Assembly (NCBI GenBank): GCA_032718475.1
Contig: JAUCBJ010006658.1
Location: forward strand, 21,738-85,737
Direction of reading: 5' to 3'
DNA from: Nemertoderma westbladi
Lineage: Eukaryota; Xenacoelomorpha; Nemertodermatida; Nemertodermatidae
DNA: 64,000 bases
Part shown: piece by piece, positions 11,241 to 23,484 of the stretch
Layout of the letters: each line of letters starts with the position of its first letter
How positions within the stretch are numbered: the stretch's first letter is position 1
Notes under the pieces: model-generated
Database searches by the model: none
Told to the model about the DNA's origin: nothing
What the model saw: only the letters and a program-made list of their open reading frames with translations
Program-made: the position numbers and the translations under genes

Positions 11241-12240
11241 TAATACCTTACCATTTTTTGAAATTCAGATTTACGTGAAAATCGATATTGTCACAACCGT
11301 CAGACCGTTACGAAACTATGTCACGACCGTTACGCTGGTTAATTGATTGCCACATTCTCTAATGATATTATATTGCCATACTGTTAATTTAATTTGAAAC
11401 TCTATCTATTAACATGTTAGTCTGACATAAGTCAGTAAGTAACGGCAAATAAGTACATTAAATTCGAAAGAAATTTATAGGCCTAATGTGTAGGAGAGTC
11501 TCTAAAAAGCTTGTCCATTTCAGGCACGACCGTTACGCCAACTTTAAACCGGAATAAAATCAATAAAACGTAATGTATTCCAGAGCGGTTTCGATTTTAT
11601 ATAGGCCTACCGGTAATGGATTCCAATTCCATATTTCAGTATTTCCAAACCTACTCCAAAAGTTGAATTTTTAAAAAAAAAGTTGAATTTGAAACTCTAC
11701 TCCAAAAGTTGAATTTTAATAAAAAGTTGAATTTTAAAAAATAAAGTTGAAATTTCAACTCAGTTGAAAATAGAACTTCTCCCTGACTGTGCATGATGTA
11801 GAATTTGAAGCCGGCTCTAACTGTCTAATCACTGAATCAGCTAATGCTGCACCGGTAATGTGTAATGACTGAATGATACTAATATTTCCGTGCCCAAATG
11901 TTATTGACAGTGCCCGTTTAAATTTCAATATTCTGGTATTCTAATGACAGAATGACAGAATGATAAGCTATGGGTGAGGGTGACAGCTGGATTTCCACTT
12001 ACTGACTTAACAGCTTAAAGACGACAGAATCCAGCCAGAATCTGGCTGTACAAAATGATATCAACTGGCTGACTGTACCTGCCTTCTGCTGACCTTACTG
12101 CTGTAACTGCTGAATATAAATAAATAAATACTGGCAACTGTCCGACTGTGAACTGGCAGACTGGTCAGCGTCAGCCGGTACCGGTCAGCCGGGAGTACTG
12201 CACTGCACTACTGCAGTACTGTACACTTCACACTTGTACT
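11241..12240. other. Gene-free stretch
   Basis: No gene seen. The stretch to 11603 is shared with copy 2; 11604-12240 is not. It contains several AAGTTGAATTTTAA-like repeats (11655-11755). Confidence 0.5.
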
Positions 12241-13134
12241 ATAAAGGCAGCAAGGAGCAACAGACAGAGGACCATTCTAGGGCCAATATTGTTTGTAATT
12301 TATGTAAATTCCATAGCAAATATACCGGATATACACTTGATACACAGTACGCAGATGATACACTTATATACTGTACAAATAAGGATCCTCTAAAAGCATC
12401 ACAAACCTTAGAAAAACACATACAGTCCCAGGAGATTGTCTTAAAAATTAATCCGAATACGATAATTAACCAATCCAAATCAATTAAATATTTAGGAATA
12501 CTAATAGACAACAGAATGGAATGGAGGGAACACATCAACGATATAAAACATAAAATGACACAAGCAATCTCCGGACTACGACAGATAGAAAGGACAGTTA
12601 CCACTCAAATCTAAACTTAATATATACAAGGCGACAGTGCTACCATATCATAACTACTGCTGCGAGGTCCTAATTTCAATACAAAACAGTTACGGTGCAA
12701 AGGGAATACTTTACGGGTTAGAAAAAATACAAAATTACGGCTTAAGGGTAGTGTATAGCAAGAAAAACAAGGACATGACAGGAACCGAATTACGAACGAA
12801 AGCAAAACTTCCTACACTGACAGCTCTACGAGAATACTTTGTATTAAAATTTTACTACAAATATATATTTAATCTAAGTACACCATTTAAGAAACTACAA
12901 CTACCATTTCTTAATACTATAAGAACAAACGCATACTTGATAAATCCCAGAACACATAATATTAAAATACCTACTACTAGGAACAACTACGGATTTAAAA
13001 GTTTAACTGTCAGTGCTACAAAAATCTGGAACGCATCTCTTATTACTCTAAAACAAATACGAAAACTAAAAACTTACATGGATAGCATTAAAAATCACTA
13101 TTATACAATATATGACCGTGACTCCATAACATAG
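12240..13134 (+). pseudogene. LINE reverse transcriptase, C-terminal half, frameshifted
   Basis: In order there is an ILGPILFVIYVNSIANI block (RT motif B/C lead-in), then in a shifted frame YADDTLIY (the catalytic YADD box), KSIKYLGILID and, after a second frameshift at about 12610, a 165-aa C-terminal part ending KNHYYTIYDRDSIT. The order and motifs are those of a jockey/CR1-like non-LTR retrotransposon. Palm motif A and the endonuclease are missing. Its last ~270 bp recur at 54631-54900. Confidence 0.85.
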
Positions 13135-13600
13135 CAACAAGTAACTTACACAACTTAGAATATACTGTGATAAAGTAAACAATTAATGTGTGTACGTATG
13201 TACGTGGGTGGTGTGGTATGTGTGAAATAATGGTGTTTGTAATTGTAAGTATGGGGTGTTGTGTGTCTACGCGCCAATGTATTGGGTATGTATGTACAAC
13301 ATCAATATGACTCCAGTGGATACACAGTAATGTAATTAGTGTAGGTCAAGGATTTGTCAGCCATACATGACGCTTATTCCCATAAATTATCAGCCGGGGC
13401 CACCCTCCATGCTGCCTTCAATTATTTTACATATTTGAAGTTTTGGGAATAAAATAATTTATTATTATTTTATTATTATTAGACAGATACCGTAGACTGA
13501 TAGAGGCGTGTAGTGTGTAGCTGTCGTGCTGTATATGCCTAGGGTTAGTGTAGCAGAGCAGAGGTAAAGTACAGAAATAGCGTTAGGTACAAATCGGTAC
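13135..13600. other. Gene-free stretch after the LINE RT tail
   Basis: No gene seen. It contains a (TTA)n patch near 13456-13480. It is paralogous to 54901-55013 plus 56350-56710; the copy-2 version is interrupted by a 1.3-kb LINE fragment. Confidence 0.5.
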
Positions 13601-13699
13601 CCTGCAAACATTTTACGTTAATTACGCTAATCTAACGTTAGACTTTAGTCTGTTTTAGGTTAGAAAAATAAAGTTATAAAAATAACTTAGAACAAACGT

Positions 13700-14045
13700 T
13701 TTCTAACTTCTTATAATCGTTTACAAACTACATGTCTATAATCAACTAAACCCAAACGTTAAACTGACGTTGAATTTTAACATCAATTTTTAACGTTATT
13801 TTGAAACGTCTGATATTGGTTAAATTTAATCATGTACAAAAATGACTAAACCCAAACGTTAAATAAATGTTGAATTTTAACATACAGTAGATTTGTAACG
13901 TTATTTTGTAACGTCTGACATTGGTAAAATTCAATCATGTACATAAATCACTAAACCCAAACGTAAAAATTACGTTGGATTTTAACATAGATTTTAACGT
14001 TATTTTGAAACGTCTGACATTGGTTAAATAGAAACATTCTTGTAT
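13700..14045. repeat. ~110-bp tandem array with ACGTTA motifs
   Basis: There are about three units, each with ACTAAACCCAAACGTTAAA, GTTGAATTTTAACAT and TAACGTTATTTTGAAACGTC. The same array lies at 56845-57135. Small indels between the copies occur at TA sites. Confidence 0.8.
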
Positions 14046-14159
14046 AGAAAATTTTAATGTACAGTAATTTAGTCACGTTAATATTTATTACACCAGGTCC
14101 CCCGGAATATACAGTAGTGTTGTAATTCAGTGTCATGCAACTATCACTCAAGATGTACC

Positions 14160-14735
14160 TTGGGGTCTTACTTTTGTACCTGGGGGGGGGGGGGGGGGGG
14201 TGGTCTTACTTTTTTACCTGGGGGGGGGGGGGCTCTTCCTTTTGTACTAGGGGGTCTTACTTTTGTTCCTGAGGAGTCTTACTTTTGTACTTGGAGGGGT
14301 CATACTTTTGTACCAGGGGGGTCTTACTTTTGTACCAGGAGGGGTCATACTTTTGTACCAGGGGGGTTTTACTTTTCTACCAGGGGGACTTAATTTTGTA
14401 CCTGGGGGTCTTACACTACTTTTGTACCTGGGGTGTCTTACATTTGTTATTTGTACCTGAGGGGGGGGGGGGTCTTACTTTTGTACCAGGGGGGTCTTAC
14501 TTTTGTACCTGGAGGGGTCATACTTTTGTACCTGTGGAGGTCTTACTTTTGTACCTGGAGGGTTCATACTTTTGTACCAGGGGGGGTCTTACTTTTGTAC
14601 CTGGGAGGTCTTACTTTTGTACCTGGAAGGGTCATACATTTGTACCATGGGGGTCTTACTTTTGTACCTGGAGAGGTCTTACTTTCGTACCATGGGGATT
14701 TACTTTTGTACCAGGACGGGGAAGGGGGGGTCTTA
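14160..14735. repeat. GTCTTACTTTTGTACC minisatellite
   Basis: More than twenty units of about 22-26 bp are present, with core GTCTTACTTTTGTACC and a G-rich spacer of variable length (two long G runs near 14188-14201 and 14221-14232). It reads open in all three forward frames, so ORFs here are artefacts. It lies just past the duplicated segment. Confidence 0.95.
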
Positions 14736-14984
14736 CTTTTGTGGGGTCTTTGGTCTTAAGGTGTTGGTTATTAGGTCTTTAATTTGTACTCCCATAACAT
14801 AACTACTGTAACTGCAATATTAATTGCATGTTACATGTTCTTCAATATATTATTATGATGTGCAATATTATTGAATTTATAACGATGCAATATTAAATAT
14901 TTTCGTTTTCGAAACATATCTAAAATATCTGCTGTAAATCAATCCTGTCTATCCACAATATTAAAATTCTGCGTTCACTCTTAT

Positions 14985-15622
14985 AACATCTTTAGACGAG
15001 ATAGACCTGAACGCGATGGAGGTGGTATAGTCATATACGTGCATGATAGACTGAACTTCATCGAGCTCGATTCATCGAAGTCCACACAGTCCGAGATGTT
15101 ATTTGGAGAATTATTTCTCCCAGATACCAAGCCTTTGCTTATTGGAGCGGTTCACAGGCCTGAGGCAGACACACTGCTGTTTGAGAACCTAGAAACATGT
15201 CTAGATTTCTCAAGATATAATGAAGTTATTATAATGGGCGACACTAACATTGACATGACTCCTGTTGTAAATTCTAAAACAATGTCACTCAATAAATATC
15301 CATTAACTACCCCCGGTATCGATACTGAGCTAAAGAAACTACTGTCATTCACAGGCTCTCCCATGGAATGAACCAACTCATAATGGAACCAACCCGCGTC
15401 ACATCGAATACGGCAACCATCATCAATCATGTGTTTGTTTCAAACTGCAGCTTGATCAATAACTACGGTGTAGTCAAAGAGAAAATAAGTGATCACTACA
15501 TGGTCTATGCAACTCGTAAAAGAAGGAAACTACTGCCTAGTACACCTATATCCACAAAATGTAGAGCCTACTGTATAAAGCATACTCACAGGAAAAACTT
15601 GTCGCTGAACTACACTAGTTAA
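14985..15622 (+). pseudogene. LINE endonuclease (APE-type) fragment
   Basis: The reading is RDRPERDGGGIVIYVHDRLN, then a GAVHRPE stretch, VIIMGDTNIDM (the GD.N box) and, after a frameshift near 15370, LIMEPTRVTSNTATIINHVF and KISDHYMVYA (the SDH box). This is the order of an L2/CR1-like exonuclease-endonuclease-phosphatase domain. No RT follows, so it is a fragment. The bases 14736-14984 hold no gene. Confidence 0.8.
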
Positions 15623-15689
15623 ATGTGATTCCATAAAACAGATAACGAAGATAAAGAAGAGGGAATTAAACTTTCACAGCAATGGCCCT

Positions 15690-16103
15690 CTTTACACGCT
15701 GGATTTCGATGGCATGATAAATTTTGTGGCTATCAGAATAGTAGTTTTCCGCTAGGTAGGCCTATGTACGGATGTTTAGATACATTTTCGAGGAAAACCC
15801 TATTGTGTAGAGTTATTTATTCCAACTCCAATCCCCATGTTGTTGGGAATTTATATTTTAAGGCCTTCCGGTTTTCGTCCGTTTCGACAGAGGTACGGAA
15901 ACGGGAAAAGCTGCCACATTACATGCAGCTTTATCATCAGAGTTGGTATTTTCGACGATCCAACTGATGGCGTAATTTACGGCCCATCCACAAATAATAA
16001 AATTGAAAGATGGTGGAGAGAATTAACGGAGCGATTGGAGCCTGTTTTCAAGGTGCAACTGAATGATCTATTACGCAGAAACCTCTACGACCACCTCCGA
16101 TAA
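15690..16103 (+). pseudogene. Integrase-core (DDE) pseudogene, copy 2
   Basis: The first frame gives DKFCGYQNSSFPLGRPMYGC followed by LDTFSRKTLLCRVIYSNSNP, the central part of an integrase-core domain with the Asp of LDTFSR. A frameshift near 15940 leads to GVIYGPSTNNKIERWWREL, which carries the catalytic Glu, and it ends NLYDHLR. A TAGGCCTA octamer (15761-15768) sits in the middle, where the family usually has a shorter text. Part of the same unit opens the window at 1-179. Confidence 0.75.
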
Positions 16104-16461
16104 ACTGATTATACATATATTTTAATTAAATTAATTTATAATTATTAGTTTATTAGTATTATATTATATGCGTTAATCCATAGTTCAATACACTGTCCTA
16201 CAGTCGAATAGCGATAATCAATAGTTCAATAAACAGTACTAGATCCAGCATCCATCGGTATCCATCTGTACTAAAACAGCTCTACAGTAATTATGGCAAG
16301 TATGCACCCGAGGGCAGGGTTGGGCGCTACGCTACATCCTATCCCAAGATTTGCTCCCAGTAATTTAACTCATTTTATCGACCCCAGTAGATTGAAAGTC
16401 TGAGTGGACCCTGGCGGGGCTTAACCCAAAAACAATAGAGCTACCCCGCCTAAAACGGAAA

Positions 16462-16565
16462 AAATTGAGTTAAAACAGATAAACATTGTGTTAAAACAGA
16501 TAAACATTGTGTTAAAACAGATAAACATTGTGTTAAAACAGATAAAACATTGTTTTAAAACGGAT
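16462..16565. repeat. 21-bp minisatellite, copy 2
   Basis: There are about four units of the array described at 2157-2300. The surrounding sequence (16104-16630) is paralogous to copy 1 and holds no gene. Confidence 0.85.
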
Positions 16566-16859
16566 AAATATCAAATTAGTAAAAAGAACTAATAATAAAA
16601 CTTTTAATATAAATATCAATTAATTCTATGAGACTCAATGAAATGTGTAACTACCACGGTATCAGGGAGAAAATAGCAGTGAAATCTAGTAACAGGTGGG
16701 ACATGTCCTGCCTCTACCCCATCAAAACACGGTAACAGGTGGGACTTGACTTGTCCCGCCTGTTCCCCTTCAAAACATGGCAATAGGGTGGGACAATTAG
16801 TAACAGGTGGGACTGGGACAGGCTACAGTATAATATCTTGTAATAGGGGAGGTTTGTAC

Positions 16860-17086
16860 GGTGGCTGATCTTTGCTAATTAATTTTTTTTTTCAGAAGTT
16901 CTCCATGACGTCATAATTTATGGTCGACCATAAATTAATTTTTGGTCGACTATAAATTATTTTTTGGTCGACCATAAATTAATTTTTGGTCGACCATAAA
17001 TTATGCCGTCTTGGAGAACTTCTGAAAAAAAAAGTAAAAAAAAAATTAATTAATTGGCAAAGATCATCCACCGTAGGTTTGCCACT
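16860..17086. mobile_element. Foldback element with GTCGAC core, copy 2
   Basis: This is the paralogue of 3759-3990, with four instead of five central 22-bp units. The right inner arm (CTTGGAGAACTTCTGAAAAA) is closer to a perfect complement of the left than in copy 1. The bases 17087-18150 beyond it hold no gene. Confidence 0.75.
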
Positions 17087-18160
17087 ATCATAGCTGTAAT
17101 TTTCTAATCACCAGCTTTCAGAAAATATTTAGTTTAATGAGGTTTGGAACAAAAGATTTTTTTGACAAAATTTGGCTAATATTTTGTAGAATGAACCACC
17201 ATATATAGGCCTAACCAGATAGCAGTATTGTAATAGTAGCGAATACCGTATCGGTACATATTGTTACTCTCAGTCTGTCGTGGCACCCATGGGCCATGGT
17301 AACATTTACGTCTACGGGAAAGGCACTCATGGGCAACGTGGAAGAAAAAATTGTATTAACAAAAAATTTTTTATTTTAATTTTGGCCGCACTGGGCCATG
17401 GTTTGGCCCAGTAAGGCCATATTTTTTTTATTATTTATGTATTATATTATAATTTCTTAGAGTAGTCTAGTCTATTTTTGAATGTGTTCAAACTTGGAGT
17501 ACCAAGGTTATTACAGTACACGTGCATCGTGCATTAACAACACTGGCCGGTAAAAGATTCCAAATGTTTACAACGCTGTTTGCGAAGTTGTTGCATTTCC
17601 TTTGAGTCATGCAGTTCGATCTTTTGTACAGCACCAAGGAAGAACCTCATGTTGAGTATTGGTGGAGTTCGGAACGAAACTGGAAGAAATTACTTCGCTC
17701 AATATACAGTAGGCAAATATGAGATTGGTAGTGGCTAAATGTAATTGCTCTTATAATTTTGTTAATTTTCACTCGAATTGGATGAATATGTTTATCGTAG
17801 GTATTGCCCCATAGTATTATTCCGTATAATATGTAGGGTATGTAGTGTAGTCTATCTACTGTCGGTTGCCTAATGTGGGTTGTCGGCTCTCTACTGTCGT
17901 TGGGATGCTCTCGGCGTAACGTTTACACCCCAAAGTTTGGTTTAATTTCATCAATATACAGTATGACGGAGTTATTGGCGATCAAATATTAGACAGTGAC
18001 AGACAACTCGTCACTTCGCTTACTTTGTGCCTCGTCCCACTTGGTTGGAATACTTAGTCGCACATTTTTATCACTAATTGTCCCGAAATTACTTTTAGAT
18101 TAGGTGTAAGAGATCATTTCGACTATAAAATTGTGAAAGTTGAAAAAGTGAAGGAGACTT

Positions 18161-18859
18161 TAGACTAGCCTCAGTAAACACCCTAACACTCGGGTCCCCA
18201 ATGCGACAAGGTGAGCTGACAGCCTTGGCAGATAAGCTTTCTCTTATTGCAGTGGGTGTTCAAGAGCACCAAATGCAAACTGGACAGACTGATGAGGTTC
18301 TGATTAAGGACATGGGGGGCGGTTGGCGACTCGACCTCGCTTCAGCAGATGATAGTGGCAATGGTGGAATTGGTCTGTTGATGAATCCAACTGCACATGC
18401 AGCATTGGACAAAATAGACCACATCTCTAACCGCATCATCCGTTGCCACTTCTCATGTTCTGGAAGACTGGCTAAGAAGTTTCCTAAGCTTCTGATTGTG
18501 TGCTACTCTCCTACTAGTGTTGCCCCTGTAGAGGAGGTGGAAAATTTCTACCAGAATCTACAAGCAGCTACTGATGGAGTGGATCAGCATGCATTCTTAA
18601 CATTCCTGGGAGACTTTAATGCAAGTCTGCATCAATCACCTACATCACCCTGGGTCTATAGCAATAGTGTTAACCGAAATCCCGTTCATCTTCAGGATTT
18701 TATCTCTGGAAATGGATTGTTTTCGGCTGGAACCCAGTTCAAGAAGCGAACTGGAAAGCTATGGACTCATAGTGGACCCAGTGGTCACAAGTCCCAGATA
18801 GACCATAACCTGTTTCGTAGGAAATACAGGAGCTCTATACAAGACTGTAATGCATTTAC
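18161..18859 (+). pseudogene. LINE 5' part: APE endonuclease (first half of the split LINE)
   Basis: The ORF from about 18201 encodes an AP-endonuclease-like domain: GVQEH (metal-binding Glu), GGIGLLMN, YSPTSVA, FLGDFNA (D.N box) and HKSQIDH. The 5' border abuts a target duplication, AAGGAGACTT at 18151-18160. The coding sequence stops abruptly at AATGCATTTAC (18849-18859). Its natural continuation starts with the same 11 bases at 43861. The residues after that point in the open frame belong to the inserted block, not to this LINE. Confidence 0.85.
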
Positions 18860-19850
18860 TACTACTACTACTACTAGGTCGAGCGAACTCGGACAGTGGA
18901 AATGAGATCCTTCCAGGCTTCCCGATTCTCCATAGTTGTCGCAATTTCGTTTCTCCCAAGTTCAGTATCCCTTTCAAGTTGATCTATATATGTTATGGCA
19001 GGTCGTCCACGACTACGCTTTCCATGAGTTGGTTGCCAGAGAAGTAGATCTGGTATGACCTCGTCTTTACTTCGCCAGCAGTGCCCACTGAATCTTAATC
19101 TGCATTCACTGAGGGTGGTTGATACAGGTGGTATTGTACCATAAAGCTCGGCGTTTGTCATGTGTTGTCTCCAGCTGATGTTTAGGGCTGCCCTTAGTAG
19201 TCTTGTGTAGCAACCATCAATTCGTTGTTCAAGTGATTTAGTCAGTGTCCAGGTCTCACCCCCGTATAAAAATACACTTTCCACTGTGGCTCGAAAGAAC
19301 TTGGTCTTCAGGTGCCTGGAGAGATCTGATTTCCAGATGGTATCCATTTTTGATAGAGCTACCCAAGCCTTTGCTTTCCTAACTTCTATGTCCTTTTTGC
19401 TACTCTCTATCCATGATCCAAGGTACTGGAAGTCATCGACCTTCCTTAGTTGATTATTATCAATGGTTGTCAAGTTTCCATCAACATTAAAGGTCATGAA
19501 TTCGGTCTTGGTAGCATTTATATGCAATCCAACCTCCTTAGCAGCCCTCTCCACTTTATTTAGTAGAAGCTGTGCATCTGCTAGCGTATTAGAGAGCAGG
19601 GCGATGTCATCCGCAAAGTCGGTGTCTGTGACTGTAGTTGCCGGATATCTACTACTTCTGCGTTCTTGAAGTGTGAATCCCAGATCTTCACCCTTTGTGG
19701 CCGTCCTCATTGCGTAATCCAGCACAATTACAAATAGTAATGGTGCTAATGTGTCACCTTTCAGTACGCCAGCCAGGATTGAGAAAAACTCAGTTTCACC
19801 ATCTGATGAGAGTACCTGCGCTTCTGTGTCACAATATATGATGCATAATG
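18860..19850 (-). pseudogene. Inner LINE, RT C-terminal part with (TAG)n tail
   Basis: Minus-strand translation starts about AGVLKGDTLAPLLFVIVLDY (RT motif B), then DTDFADDIALLS (catalytic FADD), FQYLGSWIESSKKD and CRLRFSGHCWRSKDEVIPD, ending in the (TAG)n tail at 18860-18877. An open stretch of 283 codons survives (18874-19725). Upstream RT motifs and the endonuclease are missing: homology stops near 19850. The tail (CCTAGTAGTAG) is the same type as that of the outer LINE (45855-45874), so both are of one group, probably RTE/CR1-like. Confidence 0.85.
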
Positions 19851-21030
19851 ATAAATAGGCATTTTTTAATTTTTTATATTTGCCAAAAATATTATAATAC
19901 TCTATTTGCCATGTCTATTATATGTATATTTAATATCAACTATACATTACGCTCTTTAATATACTTTGATAATGTTTACAATTTTATCATTATTCATTTT
20001 CATCGTCATGAACCAAGGGGGGGGGGGGGGATTTATTTAAAATTACTTAAAATTTATCAGACTACTTTAATGAGCACCGCTCTACACCTTTGCAACATGT
20101 ATTTCAGAAAACATCACATTCAAACATATCAATCATATACAAACAAATTACAAATCGAAATGATATTTACGTAGCTTTCTAATAAGCTATCAAACATTAA
20201 TGTTGGTTTAATAGAACGAGGTTTACATAGGTTTTAATACAAAACATTAACTAAATTGTCCTTCGATTCGAATTTAATTTATAAATAAAAACATGTGAGA
20301 TAGCCAGCCAACCAATCAGAGCCCTAGTATATCCAATGTTATTCCCCATTTATGAGCGGGTTAAATATCATTTATAATAGTGGGCTACCTAAAAAATATC
20401 ACTTTTTGCCCATGGGAAAATATCAGTGATATTCCCGCGTTGCTATGCAACTGCCTATTATCCTACAGTAGGCCTAGCTCTATTAGCAAATCAGATTGTC
20501 AGAACCTACCGGTACCACAACACATTTTTGTATCATTATCCATTGTCCGAAATTGAAAGTACGAGACAAGTACGTTACCCAGCCTGTAGCCAGAGCCAGG
20601 CAGTATTGGGCTGACCAAGCTGCTTGGCATGTTATAGGCTTAGTACCGGTACGGATTCCAGGACCGGTACATGTGTGTGGTTTTGTTTTTTCATCACTTA
20701 ATTGCTGTCCGACTGCCTGAGGGATAAAGCTGCGAAGCTCTGAAGCTGTGGACTGGTAGCGAATAGCGATACAAGTCTGTACAGCAGGCTAGGTAGACCG
20801 TACTGTACATATTTCGTGCTCTGTTCTGTCTTTATATTTAATACGTAAGTTGGACGCGCAGTATGGAAATGAATATTGATTTTTTATTTGAATAATAATA
20901 AAAAAGCTGGCTTTAAATAAAACTTGTTTTTTTAACTACAGTAAACTATTGATTATGGTAATGTAACACGGAAACAGTCTTTATATATAGGCCTAACGGA
21001 TATTTATGCGAAACCGGAATGCAAATTTCC
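19851..21030. other. Gene-free stretch
   Basis: No gene seen. It is AT-rich, with a G run near 20018-20029 and several TACCGGTA and TAGGCCTA motifs (for example 20505-20512, 20644-20651, 20986-20993). Confidence 0.5.
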
Positions 21031-21122
21031 CTGGCCACATTCCCGGACTCGAACCCATGTCATCTGGAGTCGGAGACCCGAGTTCAAAGCTCCGCTATAA
21101 TTAAACGGTTAAACCACTACAC
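21028..21122 (-). repeat. tRNA-derived element or tRNA relic
   Basis: On the minus strand GGGTTCGAGTCC (about 21045-21056) is a perfect RNA polymerase III B box. About 55 nt upstream lies TAGTGGTTTAACCG, which resembles an A box. The stretch between could form tRNA-like arms, but I could not close a full acceptor stem. A tRNA-derived SINE head is the likeliest reading. Confidence 0.4.
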
Positions 21123-21355
21123 AATTAATTCCCTTGATATTAATATGTTTACTATAAATGGTCCCGCATGCACCAGTATGAACTTATACAGTATTTAGTT
21201 ATGCATTATTTAATCATTCTGAATGCACTAATACAATTTAATGATTTAATATATATTGATATATATTTAATCCCCCCAAAATACCAAGCCCCATTTACTT
21301 CACTTGCCCCCAAACAAAACCCTTTTAGAATTGTTAATAATGTGGAATAACACAT

Positions 21356-21486
21356 TTATTGCCCGGTTATCAAGTTATTTTCCCTAATATTTTACCCTCG
21401 GGCAGGAAACCCTCGGGCTGCGCCCTCGGGTTATTCCTACCCTCGGGTAAAATATACGGGAAAATAACTTGATAACCGTGCAATAA
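21356..21486. repeat. Foldback repeat with ~45-bp arms
   Basis: The left arm TTATTGCCCGGTTATCAAGT... and right arm ...ACTTGATAACCGTGCAATAA are inverted repeats. They continue inward through TTATTTTCCC/GGGAAAATAA to ACCCTCGGG/CCCTCGGGT. The short centre is CCCTCGGG-rich. This may be a small palindromic MITE. The bases from 21487 to 22195 hold no gene. Confidence 0.75.
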
Positions 21487-22199
21487 GTATTGTTAATGAC
21501 TGTCTATGGGGAGGTTACAATGTGTTGTTAGTAGGACAGCTACTACAGTATATCGGGACTGAATGCAAATCAACTTTGAGTTGGATCAGCTAAATTGTGA
21601 TGTAATTGCATATTTACTTGAACTGATTTTATGTTAAATAACTTTATGGGTTTCAAATATTTTGTTATATATAACGATTATGCAAGGATTAATATCAATA
21701 ATTAACTTTTTTTACGAAATCAATTAATTCTTGACTATATTGAATACATTATATTGTGTAAATTATATAAATTATACACAATATAATAAATATGTTTTAA
21801 CACTATCAGTTAATACACTATTACTATTAGCTTGTACTAATAATTATTGATCTATATGTAAAACTGATTTAATAGTTTTGTTTTTATTTCAGACTACCAT
21901 GAAGAAACTCTACACTACTCCGCTAACACTGCACACACTGCATAGAGATTGGTTTCTACCATGTTGAATGGTGTATTTGTGACTCGCGATTGATAATAAT
22001 ATTAATTAGATCTCTGAATGAATTAATTAATTATGGACATAATAAAGGTGATTCAACAATTTATTTACATGAACTGATATTAAGTTATATAACTGTGTTT
22101 CAAATATTTTGTTTATATCTCAGTTGACATTACCAATAATTAATTAACAATTCTTATACAACTGAAATTTTTTTAATTCATGTCAAAGACGCTGTGTTT

Positions 22200-23421
22200 A
22201 AACACCAATATTTGGGCATCAAAATCGGGGCATCCAGTAAACTGTTCTGTATGCCTATTGGTCCGTTCCATCCAAAGTTGTTCCGAATGTCCGTACGCCC
22301 GGGCACTAGAATGCCCAGACATCCAAAAATCGGGGAAAATGTCCGGATTCTCCAAATAACTGTCTGGAATTCGGCTAATCTGGGCGTCCAGTAAACTTTT
22401 CTGTCAGCCTATTTTACTGTTTCAAAGTCGCCCGGACGTCCGCATGTCCGGACGTCCGCATGTCCGGACGTCCGCATGTCCGGACGTCCGGGCAAAAGGA
22501 TGCCCGGATGTCGGGAAATCCGACCAAAATGTCTGTTTTTCCGGACAAACTCTCAAAATGACTTTTCGGAATTCGGCAAATATGGGCGTCCAGTAAACTT
22601 TTCTGTCAGCCTATTTGGCTGTTCCAAATTCGCCCGGATGTCGGGAAATCCGACCAAAATGTCTGTATTTCCGGGCAAAATGTCAAAATGACTGTCCGGA
22701 ATTCGGCAAATCTGGACGTTCAGTAAACTTTTCTGTCAGCCTATATGACTGTTCCAAAGTCGCCCGGACGTCCGGATGTCCGGGCGCAGGGATGCCCGGA
22801 CGTCCGAAAATCAGGCCAAAATGTCTGTATTTCCGGGCAAATTGTCCAAATGACTGTCCGGAATTCGGCAAATCTAGGCGTCCAGTTAACTTTTCTGTCG
22901 GCATATTTGACTGTTCCAATGTCGCCCGGACGTCCGCATGTCCGGACGCCCGTGCAAAAGGATGCCCGGATGTCGGGAAATCCAACCAAAATGTCTGTTT
23001 TTCTGGGCAAACTCTCAAAATGACTTTCCGGAATTCGGCAAATATGGGCGTTCAGTAAACTTTTCTGTCAGCCTATTTGACTGTTCCAAAGTCGCCCGGA
23101 CGTCCGGATGTCCGGGCGCTAGTATGTGCGGATGTCGGGAAATCAGGCCAAAATGTCTGTATTTCCGGGCAAAACGTCAAAATGACTGTCCGGAATTCGG
23201 CAAATCTGGGCGTTCAGTAAACTTTCTGTCTGCTTATTTGACAATTCCAAAGTCGCCCGGACGTCCGGATGACCGGGCGCAAGGATGCCCGGACGTCCGA
23301 TCACAAGCATGCCCGGACTTACGGAAATCCGGCCAAAATGTCTGTATTTCCGGGAAAACTGTCCAAATGACTGTCCGGAATTCGGCAAATCTGGGCTTCC
23401 TGTAAACTCCTCTATGAACCT
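22200..23421. repeat. CCGGAC-rich satellite array A (~165-bp units)
   Basis: There are about seven units of about 150-170 bp. Each reads AATTCGGCAAATCTGGGCGT, CAGTAAACTTTTCTGTCAGC, TTCCAAAGTCGCCCGGACGT and then AATGTCTGTATTTCCGGGC. An 18-bp sub-repeat GGACGTCCGCATGTCC is expanded at 22436-22492. It is very CpG-rich against an AT-rich background. All six frames have long open stretches, which are artefacts of the repeat. Confidence 0.92.
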
Positions 23422-23484
23422 CCCAGTAAAAAATGCACCGGTGTTGAGCTGGCTGAAACGCCTTTTTGGTCACTGGCGATAATT

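Larger units (their letters stand above)
1..14147 (+). repeat. Copy 1 of a ~15.9-kb direct segmental duplication
   Basis: Nearly every stretch that is not an insertion is repeated in the same order and orientation from about 15918 onward. Window position 1 matches 15918, so the period is about 15.9 kb, and the left end of copy 1 lies outside the window. Copy-1-only material is the TIR element at 344-1965, the solo LTR at 2366-3525 and the stretch 8991-9967. The stretch 11604-12870 has no counterpart in copy 2. The match ends at 14147, exactly where a BEL element enters copy 2. Identity is high by eye (mid to upper nineties percent); I did not compute it. Confidence 0.9.

Noticed and set aside
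14130-14802. Four overlapping ORFs rich in TFVPGG and LLYQGG
   Set aside because: They are translations of the 22-26-bp minisatellite in all three forward frames.
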